DNA from: Clostridiales bacterium
GTDB taxonomy: Bacteria; Bacillota; Clostridia; Christensenellales; Aristaeellaceae
Length of the DNA: 5,890 nt
Reading direction: 5' to 3'
Assembly: GCA_012512355.1 (NCBI GenBank)
Contig: JAAZEI010000030.1
Coordinates: forward strand, 1 to 5,890
Part shown: one piece after another, positions 1-5,048 of the stretch
How positions within the stretch are numbered: position 1 is the first letter of the stretch
Layout: each line of letters begins with the position of its first letter
Program-made: the position numbers and the translations under genes
The notes under the pieces: generated by a model
Database searches by the model: none
What the model saw: the letters and a program-made list of their open reading frames with translations, nothing else
What the model was told of the DNA's origin: nothing

Positions 1-5
1 CTATG

Positions 6-19
6 TTTTAGTTCTAAAA
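6..19. repeat. AT-rich perfect dyad upstream of the first promoter
   Basis: TTTTAG at 6-11 and CTAAAA at 14-19 form a perfect 6-bp inverted repeat around a TT centre. It lies about 35 bases upstream of the -35 box at 55-60. It could be a regulator operator or part of a terminator from a gene left of the window. Short AT-rich dyads also arise by chance in a region this AT-rich, so the role is open. Confidence 0.25.
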
Positions 20-54
20 TGAAGCTTTGTAGGGAAAATCATGCAAAAAACTCA

Positions 55-83
55 TTGACAAAAAAGTGAATATATGCAAAAAT
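55..83 (+). promoter_or_regulatory. Probable sigma-70-type promoter of the binding protein gene
   Basis: A perfect -35 hexamer TTGACA lies at 55-60. Exactly 17 bases later is a -10-like AAAAAT (78-83, four of six matches to TATAAT), immediately preceded by TGC at 75-77, which gives the extended -10 TGn motif. Transcription would start near base 90, leaving a leader of about 65 bases before the ATG at 155. The -35 is convincing; the exact -10 is less so because the whole stretch is AT-rich. Confidence 0.55.
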
Positions 84-94
84 ACATTTCAACA

Positions 95-128
95 GCCGGT
101 GGAGCAAATTATTTACAATCCTTCCGGC
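95..128 (+). promoter_or_regulatory. 5'-leader hairpin of the binding protein mRNA
   Basis: GCCGG at 95-99 pairs with CCGGC at 124-128. The stem continues inward through a T-T mismatch, a G-U pair and a G-C pair (101-102 with 121-122), leaving an AT-rich loop of about 18 bases. If transcription starts near base 90 this stem sits at the very 5' end of the mRNA, where such stems often protect against decay. It ends 13 bases before the Shine-Dalgarno, so it should not block ribosome binding. The function is inferred. Confidence 0.35.
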
Positions 129-140
129 AGAACGATTAAA

Positions 141-146
141 GAGGGA
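141..146 (+). promoter_or_regulatory. Shine-Dalgarno of the binding protein gene
   Basis: GAGGGA lies with 8-9 bases between its purine core and the ATG at 155. This supports that start, which also gives a complete signal peptide at the N-terminus. Confidence 0.75.
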
Positions 147-154
147 AACCAAGC

Positions 155-1297
155 ATGAAAAGAGCGCTATTGTTGTTGCTAGCCCTGATCCTGACCTTGT
201 CCATCGCGATGCCCGCATTTGCAGTGGAGCCTTACAAGATTGCAATCATGACCGGCACCACCAGCCAGGGTGAGGAAGAATACCGCGCGGCTGAAAAACT
301 CAAGGAACTGTATCCTGACATCGTCCTGACAGATACCTATCCGGACAAATTCGCCGCGGAAACCGAAACCACCATCGGCAAACTCCTTGCTTTTGCGAGT
401 GACCCGCAGGTGAAAGCCATCATCATGGTACAGGCTGTTCAGGGAGCGACCGCCGCTTTCACGCAGATCAGGAACGAACTGAAGCGTGATGACATTCTCC
501 TCATTGCAGGCGTTCCCGCTGAAGATCCCCAGTCCATCACCTCTGTTGCCGATATCGTTATGGGTGTTGACGAAATCAACGGCGGCTCCCAGATCGTGGA
601 CACGGCCAAGGAGTGGGGCGCTGAAGTGCTCATTCACTATTCCTTCGCCCGTCACATGGGGTATGAAACCATCGTTGCCCGTCACAACGTCATCAAAGAA
701 GAAGCGGCCCTGGCCGGCATCGAGCTGGTTGACCGTGATGCGCCCGACCCCACCGGTGATGCCGGCATGGTTGGTGCCCAAAACTTCATCTTAGAAGACG
801 TTCCCAAGGTCATGCAGGAATATGCCGGCAAGAAAGTCGCCTTCTTCTGCACCAACTGCGGTATGCAGGAAGCCCTGCAGGCAGCCGTACTCAAAGAGGC
901 CAATGCCTATTATCCTCTGCCCTGCTGCCCCAGCCCCTTCCATGGCTTCCCAGCCTCACTGGGTCTTGGCGTAGAGTCCAAGGACTACGGCGACATTGAT
1001 TCCTATATTGCCAAAGCTGCCGAAGTCCTCAAGGAGAATGACGCCCTTGGCCGTTTCTCCACCTGGGCCGCACCCATCAACATGTCCATCATCAATGGCG
1101 GCTTTGAATATGCCACCAAGTTCATCAACGGCGAAATCCAGGGCCGCTCAGACGGCGTAGAGCTGAAGAAGGCTTTGACGGAAGTCACCGGAAGTGAACT
1201 GGAAGTCAGCAACTATGAAGACGGCGACGGCAAAGTGTACGAAAAATACTTTATGCTGCTGTTTGACAACATTGACTTTGCTGATTACCTTAAGTAA
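155..1297 (+). CDS. DUF3798-type exported substrate-binding protein of an ABC importer
   Basis: The gene encodes 380 residues. Residues 1-23 form a type I signal peptide: MKR, a Leu-rich core, then AFA before Val24. There is no lipobox cysteine, so the mature protein should be soluble outside the membrane. The mature start (YKIAIMTGT) and alternating alpha/beta pattern suit a periplasmic-binding-protein fold. Motifs I associate with DUF3798 (PF12683) are EEEYRAAE (40-47), HYSFARHM (161-168), APDPTGDAG (196-204), FILEDVPK (211-218), CTNCGMQE (232-239) and PCCPSPFHG (256-264). The family has no established ligand. Cysteines at 232, 235, 257 and 258 are notable and might bind metal or form disulfides. 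Placement ahead of an RbsA/NupA-like ATPase and two permeases makes it the likely substrate receptor of that importer. A hairpin after the stop may raise its expression relative to the membrane genes. The family call is from remembered motifs; the ligand is unknown. Confidence 0.88.
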   Translation: MKRALLLLLALILTLSIAMPAFAVEPYKIAIMTGTTSQGEEEYRAAEKLKELYPDIVLTDTYPDKFAAETETTIGKLLAFASDPQVKAIIMVQAVQGATAAFTQIRNELKRDDILLIAGVPAEDPQSITSVADIVMGVDEINGGSQIVDTAKEWGAEVLIHYSFARHMGYETIVARHNVIKEEAALAGIELVDRDAPDPTGDAGMVGAQNFILEDVPKVMQEYAGKKVAFFCTNCGMQEALQAAVLKEANAYYPLPCCPSPFHGFPASLGLGVESKDYGDIDSYIAKAAEVLKENDALGRFSTWAAPINMSIINGGFEYATKFINGEIQGRSDGVELKKALTEVTGSELEVSNYEDGDGKVYEKYFMLLFDNIDFADYLK

Positions 1298-1310
1298 TCT
1301 ATAGTGCCCA

Positions 1311-1334
1311 GCCCCGCCGAGTGCTCGGCGGGGC
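1311..1334 (+). terminator. GC-rich hairpin after the binding protein gene, probably a leaky terminator
   Basis: GCCCCGCCGA at 1311-1320 pairs perfectly with TCGGCGGGGC at 1325-1334 around a four-base GTGC loop. It begins 13 bases after the stop codon. The downstream tail is TTCCTCATCT, which is a poor T-tract for intrinsic termination. Partial read-through is therefore likely, with the stem also stabilising the upstream mRNA. That would give more binding protein than membrane complex, a common arrangement in ABC importer operons (inference). Confidence 0.7.
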
Positions 1335-1343
1335 TTCCTCATC

Positions 1344-1352
1344 TGATATAAA
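1344..1352 (+). promoter_or_regulatory. Possible extended -10 promoter for the ATPase-permease genes
   Basis: TGA followed by TATAAA (1347-1352) matches an extended -10 (TGn plus five of six bases of TATAAT). There is no -35 match at the right distance, because that position falls within the terminator stem. If active, transcription would begin near 1359 and leave a leader of almost 200 bases before the GTG at 1556. This is a weak prediction from one element. Confidence 0.3.
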
Positions 1353-1430
1353 TAGCTAAGATAACTCTCCATCGTTGAAGCTTTGATTATCGGCGCGTTA
1401 ACCCATTGGAATCGTATAAATAAAATGCCG

Positions 1431-1469
1431 GCCCACGGGGTAGACCTGCGGGCTTTGACATGAAAGCCT
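1431..1469 (+). promoter_or_regulatory. Two overlapping, mutually exclusive hairpins in the leader
   Basis: Hairpin A pairs GCCCACGGG (1431-1439) with CCTGCGGGC (1445-1453): nine positions with one A-C mismatch and one G-U pair, and a five-base loop. Hairpin B pairs GGCTTT (1451-1456) with AAAGCC (1463-1468) perfectly around a six-base loop, plus a G-U at 1450/1469. The two share bases 1450-1453, so they cannot both form completely. T-runs follow at 1488-1493 and 1514-1518, but not directly after either stem. This resembles an attenuator or other RNA switch, though no known class was recognised. Confidence 0.35.
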
Positions 1470-1542
1470 ATGTGATAAGTCCCATCCTTTTTTATTTGTG
1501 CTGCGCAAACAGATTTTTCACATCATGATCATTTCCACTGAC

Positions 1543-1549
1543 AGGAGGA
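1543..1549 (+). promoter_or_regulatory. Strong Shine-Dalgarno fixing the GTG start of the ATPase
   Basis: AGGAGGA ends six to seven bases before the GTG at 1556. This near-perfect anti-SD match at ideal spacing selects the GTG. The resulting N-terminus, EYILEMNNISKSYG, is the normal first beta-strand and A-loop region of this ATPase family. Confidence 0.85.
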
Positions 1550-1555
1550 CTGCGC

Positions 1556-3139
1556 GTGAGCGAGTATATATTGGAGATGAATAACATCTCCAAGAGCTAC
1601 GGCGATAACCAGGTGCTAAAAGATGTCAGCCTTAAGGTAAAACCCGGAGAGATTCATGCCCTGCTGGGCGAAAATGGCGCGGGTAAATCAACCCTGATGA
1701 ACATTCTCTTTGGCATGCCCGTCATCACAGGCACAGGCGGCTTCAAAGGCGAGCTGAAGATAGATGGCAAACTTGTCAATATCGCGACCCCTCATCAGGC
1801 GATTGATCTGGGTATCGGCATGGTTCACCAGGAGTTCATGCTCATCCCAGGCTTTACGGTAACGGAAAACATCAAACTAAACCGTGAAATATCCCACCCA
1901 AACCTGGCAAGCAGGCTGCTGGGAAGCGACCTTGAAAGCCTGGATACCCTGCAAATGGGAAAAGACGCCAGAACGGCTCTGGACAAAATCGGCATTAGCA
2001 TTTCAGAGAATGAACTGATTAAAAGCCTTCCTGTAGGCTATATGCAGTTTGTGGAGATCGCCAGGGAGATTGATAAATCGGGTGTCAAGCTGCTGGTCTT
2101 TGATGAGCCCACAGCTGTGCTGACAGAATCAGAAGCGGATATCCTCATCCAGGTGATGCAAACCCTGGCCAATGAAGGCATTGGCATCATTTTTATCACC
2201 CACCGTTTGGGGGAAGTGATGAAGTCAGCCCAGACCATCACCGTGCTGCGCGATGGCAGACTGGCGGCCAGTGTGCGCAATGAAGACACCAGCATTGGCA
2301 AGCTGGCCTCCCTGATGGTGGGACGCGATGGCGCTGAGAATGCGGGCGAGCAGGCGCGCCAATTTAAAAGTGGCGCGCCGCTTGCCTTGTCTGTGCGCGA
2401 TCTATATGTGGATATGCCGGGTGAGAATCTCCGGGGCCTTGACCTGGATGTCTATGAAGGCGAGATCCTGGGCATTGGCGGATTGGCCGGGCAGGGCAAA
2501 ATCGGCTTTCCCAATGGCATCATGGGCATATGCCCCGCAAGCGGCAAGGTCGAATTTTTTGGAGAACCACTCCAGCTGAACTGCCCCAGAGGCAGCCTTG
2601 AAAAAGGCATCGCCATGGTATCTGAGGACAGACGGGGCGTTGGCTTGCTGCTTGACGAGTCCATAGAAGACAACATCGTCTTCTCTGCCATGCAAATCAA
2701 CGGTGATTATCTAACCCCACCGCCATTTCAGCTAAAACAGACCCGGAAGATTCGCCAGGCGGCCCAGCAGGTGATGAAGGAGCTGGATATTCGCGCAACC
2801 TCTTCTGTTCAGCCGGTGGGCACGCTGTCAGGCGGCAACCAGCAGAAGGTCTGCATCGCCAGAGCGCTTGCGCTCAATCCGCGTTTTTTGTTTGTATCAG
2901 AGCCTACGCGGGGCATCGATATCGGTGCGAAGCAGCTGGTCATCCAGACCCTGCGCAAATTAAACCGTGAACTGAACATTACCATCGTCATGGTCAGCTC
3001 AGAATTACTCGAATTAAAAAGCATTTGCGACCGCATTGCCATCATCACCGAGGGCAAGCTGGCGGCCATGCTGGACCCGCAGGCCAGCAGCGAGGAATTT
3101 GGTCTGGCAATGAGCGGCATAGCCGTCCCGGAGGAATAG
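1556..3139 (+). CDS. ABC importer ATPase with two fused nucleotide-binding domains (RbsA/NupA type)
   Basis: This 527-residue cytoplasmic protein, of usual family length, carries both ATPase domains that drive the two permeases. Domain 1 (about 5-255) has a canonical Walker A GENGAGKST (38-46), Q-loop Gln92, Walker B LLVFDEP (179-185) and switch His216. Its signature is degenerate: LPVGYMQFVEIA at 158-169, with Pro where Ser is normal. Domain 2 (about 275-520) has a non-standard Walker A, GLAGQGKIG (309-317), but a perfect signature LSGGNQQ (424-430). Its Walker B reads FLFVSEP (444-450), so Ser448 replaces the usual Asp, and SSEL (481-484) stands where a switch His is expected. One composite ATP site is thus intact and the other degenerate. 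Domain 1 also has a few extra residues (TGTGGFKG, 58-65) after Walker A. NBD1 (GIGMVHQEFML, 87-97) recalls BMP/nucleoside ATPases, NBD2 (EPTRGIDIGAK) sugar ATPases, so the substrate class stays open. Permease 1 follows after one base. Confidence 0.93.
   Translation: MSEYILEMNNISKSYGDNQVLKDVSLKVKPGEIHALLGENGAGKSTLMNILFGMPVITGTGGFKGELKIDGKLVNIATPHQAIDLGIGMVHQEFMLIPGFTVTENIKLNREISHPNLASRLLGSDLESLDTLQMGKDARTALDKIGISISENELIKSLPVGYMQFVEIAREIDKSGVKLLVFDEPTAVLTESEADILIQVMQTLANEGIGIIFITHRLGEVMKSAQTITVLRDGRLAASVRNEDTSIGKLASLMVGRDGAENAGEQARQFKSGAPLALSVRDLYVDMPGENLRGLDLDVYEGEILGIGGLAGQGKIGFPNGIMGICPASGKVEFFGEPLQLNCPRGSLEKGIAMVSEDRRGVGLLLDESIEDNIVFSAMQINGDYLTPPPFQLKQTRKIRQAAQQVMKELDIRATSSVQPVGTLSGGNQQKVCIARALALNPRFLFVSEPTRGIDIGAKQLVIQTLRKLNRELNITIVMVSSELLELKSICDRIAIITEGKLAAMLDPQASSEEFGLAMSGIAVPEE
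2353..2379. repeat. Pair of GGCGCGCC palindromes forming a strong hairpin in the ATPase interdomain linker
   Basis: GGCGCGCC occurs at 2353-2360 and again at 2372-2379, separated by 11 AT-rich bases. Each copy is itself a palindrome. The two arms can also pair with each other, extended by A2361-T2371, to give a 9-bp perfect stem with a 9-base loop. It encodes roughly residues 266-275, the linker between the two nucleotide-binding domains. There is no T-tract after it, so it is not a terminator. It may be coincidental or may slow translation between domains. Confidence 0.6.
3130..3135 (+). promoter_or_regulatory. Shine-Dalgarno of permease 1 inside the end of the ATPase gene
   Basis: GGAGGA lies within the last codons of the ATPase gene, five bases before the ATG at 3141. 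This supports the ATG and translational coupling of permease 1 to the ATPase, whose stop ends at 3139. Confidence 0.8.
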
Positions 3140-3140
3140 C

Positions 3141-5048
3141 ATGAAAATAGCAAAAACCCGTATTGTCATATCTGCCCTCATTTTTGTCTTTGCCCTGGGC
3201 CTGATTGGGACCGCCCTGTTCGGATTTTTCAGCCGCAATCAGCCTGCGACCTATGCCACCCTGGACAAAATGCGCAGCTATTCCGTGATGTCGGCCGCCC
3301 ATCAGCCCTTGATAGACCAAATCACCAAAGAGGCCAGCGATGCGGCCTATGTCCATGCCAAAGAAAATAACTTCAGCCGCAACCAGCGCGCTGCCTACGC
3401 GGGGGAGCAGGCGGCGAATGCCAAACTGCAGGCGACACAGAGCCTCTCCCCAAACTTTGCCCATGATTCGCCCGCCTATCTGGCCGCTATTCTGTCGCTG
3501 GATCAACAGCTCATTGATGCCTATGATGCGCTCAAGCTTGAACAGGATGCCTTTTTGGCGGATAAAGCCGCCGGCACCCCCACCCAGATCGATATTGAAG
3601 TGGTGGATGAGGCACCCCCTGTTTTGGACGGGGAGGGTTTGGTGCTTGAGGAGCCGGTGACGGAGGATGCCATGCGCCCTGTCATCAGCGACCTGACGGG
3701 GTTTGTCCCCAGCGCGGGCATGCAGGCCATGCTATCCCAGATAGACCCCTACATGGATAGCCTGCTGGCAGAAATCCGGGCGCTCAGCCCTGTGCTGACG
3801 TCAGAGCTGACAGACAGCGTGCGGGATAAAATCATGGGCGCCGTGCGCAGCCAGGGCGATACATTCCAGGATATTTATGACCGCAGCGCTGACGTGGGTG
3901 CCCTGCAGCTGCTGACAAAAGCAGATGCCAGGCGCATGCAATTGGTGCGCAATGCGGAAGACATGGTCTATATCGGCTTTGGCCTGCTGGTGCTTGCACT
4001 GTCAGTGCTGTTTTATCAGCAGGCCACCAAAAAGCTGGGCATGCCCCGTTTTGTCATCCTGCTGTTTTTCATCCTGCTCATTGTACTGTCGGGGCTGTAT
4101 AACATCGCGGTTCCCGGCATGATCACCAACATCCTCCAGCGGCTTGGTATGTACGGCGTGCTGGTGCTGGCGATGCTGCCGGGCATTCAAAGCGGCATTT
4201 CGCTCAACCTGGGCATGCCCATCGGCATCATCTCGGGGCTGATGGCCACCTTGATTGCGATGGAGAACAACATGACCGGCTGGCCGGGCTTTGGCTTTGC
4301 CTTGTTTTTGGCCATTGTCCTGGCACTGCCTGTGGGCTACTTTTACGGCAAACTGTTAAACCGCCTCAAGGGCAATGAGATGACAGTCTCTACCTATGTG
4401 GGCTTCAGTTATGTATCCCTGTTTTGCATTGCCTGGATGGTGCTGCCCTTCAAAAACCCCAAACTCACCTGGGCTTTGGGCACGGGCCTTCGCACCATGC
4501 ACAATATGGGCAATTCCTTTGGCAGCCTGCTGGATAACTTCCTGCGATTTAAGGTATTGGGCGTGTCCGTACCAACCGGGCTTTTGCTCTTCCTGCTGCT
4601 CTGCTGCCTGCTGATGTATCTCTTTGAGCGCTCCAAGTCAGGTGTGGCGATGCTGGCAGCCGGCAACAATCCTGCCTTTGCCACAGCCTCCGGCATCAAT
4701 GTCGACAAGATGCGCATTGTGGGCACCACGCTGTCAACTGTCATTGCCTCCGTGGGCATCATTGTCTACTCTCAGTCCTTTGGCTTTATGCAATTGTATA
4801 ACGGCCCCCAGCAGATGGGCTTTATCGCGGCATCAGCCATCTTAATCGGCGGCGCCACAGTGTCTAAGGCCAAGGTGTATCATGTGCTCCTGGGCACCTT
4901 TCTTTTCCAGGGCGTGCTGGCCATGGGCATCCAGGTGGCCAACGCCATGATTGACATCGGCGGGCTTTCTGAGGTGATGCGCATCCTCATTTCAAACGGC
5001 ATCATTTTGTATGCCCTGACCCAGGCGGGAGGTAATGGACGTGATTAA
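3141..5048 (+). CDS. ABC permease (BPD_transp_2 type) with a large N-terminal extracytoplasmic domain
   Basis: The 635-residue protein is nearly twice the usual 300-350 of RbsC/NupB-like permeases. A conventional core runs from about 300 to 628: several membrane helices starting at 304-320, then GVLVLAMLPGIQSGISLNLGMP (split near 339-360), a cytoplasmic loop KSGVAMLAAGNNPAFATASGI (from 499) matching the family's ATPase-contacting loop, and GFIAASAILIGGATV (560-574). Ahead of it is a module of TM1 (10-30), about 245 hydrophilic Ala-rich, mainly helical residues (31-275), and TM2 (275-293), followed by positive KK/R residues. Basic residues before TM1 and after TM2 place the module outside the cytoplasm. 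It contains an acidic, Pro-containing linker (148-176) and an FSRNQ repeat at 30-34 and 78-82. I do not recognise the extra domain; docking of the binding protein or sensing are possibilities. The frame is continuous, and Shine-Dalgarno and operon spacing support the start, so this looks native rather than an assembly fusion. Substrate unknown. Confidence 0.88.
   Translation: MKIAKTRIVISALIFVFALGLIGTALFGFFSRNQPATYATLDKMRSYSVMSAAHQPLIDQITKEASDAAYVHAKENNFSRNQRAAYAGEQAANAKLQATQSLSPNFAHDSPAYLAAILSLDQQLIDAYDALKLEQDAFLADKAAGTPTQIDIEVVDEAPPVLDGEGLVLEEPVTEDAMRPVISDLTGFVPSAGMQAMLSQIDPYMDSLLAEIRALSPVLTSELTDSVRDKIMGAVRSQGDTFQDIYDRSADVGALQLLTKADARRMQLVRNAEDMVYIGFGLLVLALSVLFYQQATKKLGMPRFVILLFFILLIVLSGLYNIAVPGMITNILQRLGMYGVLVLAMLPGIQSGISLNLGMPIGIISGLMATLIAMENNMTGWPGFGFALFLAIVLALPVGYFYGKLLNRLKGNEMTVSTYVGFSYVSLFCIAWMVLPFKNPKLTWALGTGLRTMHNMGNSFGSLLDNFLRFKVLGVSVPTGLLLFLLLCCLLMYLFERSKSGVAMLAAGNNPAFATASGINVDKMRIVGTTLSTVIASVGIIVYSQSFGFMQLYNGPQQMGFIAASAILIGGATVSKAKVYHVLLGTFLFQGVLAMGIQVANAMIDIGGLSEVMRILISNGIILYALTQAGGNGRD
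3228..3387 (+). repeat. In-frame direct repeat in the extra domain of permease 1
   Basis: The bases at 3228-3257 recur at 3372-3401 with about 23 of 30 identical; the first 16 differ at one position. The interval is 144 bases, exactly 48 codons. Both copies encode FSRNQ, then a variable residue, Ala, a variable residue and Tyr-Ala (residues 30-39 and 78-87). Similarity fades afterwards, so this is either a short duplicated motif or the remnant of a duplicated helical unit. Confidence 0.55.
5027..5043 (+). promoter_or_regulatory. Shine-Dalgarno and start choice of permease 2
   Basis: GGGAGG at 5027-5032 lies only two bases before an ATG at 5035 but eight bases before an in-frame GTG at 5041. 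Eight is ideal spacing and two is normally too close, so GTG at 5041 is preferred. The difference is two residues. Either way the gene overlaps the end of permease 1 (8 or 14 bases), implying coupled translation. Confidence 0.6.

Larger units (their letters stand above)
1335..1555 (+). other. Non-coding gap before the ATPase gene, possible structured leader
   Basis: This 221-base stretch has no supportable protein-coding gene; the longest obvious ATG frame is about 12 codons (1425-1463) and lacks a Shine-Dalgarno. It holds a possible extended -10, a hairpin at 1431-1453, an overlapping alternative hairpin at 1450-1469, a T6 run at 1488-1493, a small hairpin at 1495-1509 followed by T5 at 1514-1518, overlapping 8-base palindromes around 1522-1532, and the Shine-Dalgarno of the next gene. 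I recognised no tRNA, T-box or riboswitch consensus. A regulatory leader for the transporter genes is possible but unproven. Confidence 0.5.

Noticed and set aside
39..245. 68-codon minus-strand open frame covering the promoter region
   Set aside because: It would run through the promoter and signal peptide region antisense, with no supporting motif.
179..781. 200-codon open frame on the minus strand inside the binding protein gene
   Set aside because: It lies entirely antisense to a well-supported gene, shows no family motifs or Shine-Dalgarno that I can see, and is explained by the base bias of the real gene.
1425..1463. Short ATG frame of about 12 codons in the leader, considered as a leader peptide
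   Set aside because: It has no Shine-Dalgarno (AT-rich upstream) and no run of a regulatory amino acid.
1455..1479. TTGACA-like -35 (TTTGACA) with GATAAG as -10
   Set aside because: The spacer would be only about 13 bases, too short for a normal sigma-70 promoter.
1488..1518. Intrinsic terminator from the small hairpin at 1495-1509 and T5 at 1514-1518
   Set aside because: The stem is only six pairs with one G-U and a three-base loop, too weak to call a terminator alone.
1335..1555. Known riboswitch or T-box in the leader
   Set aside because: I looked for T-box, cobalamin, purine, guanidine, fluoride, ZTP and c-di-GMP core motifs and saw none.
3045..3506. 153-codon minus-strand open frame across the ATPase-permease 1 junction
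   Set aside because: It overlaps two strongly supported genes antisense and its product is low in recognisable structure; it is a shadow frame.
3141..4020. Permease 1 as an artefactual fusion of two genes
   Set aside because: The frame is continuous, the Shine-Dalgarno and 1-base operon spacing favour the far upstream start, and TM1-domain-TM2 topology connects sensibly to the core.
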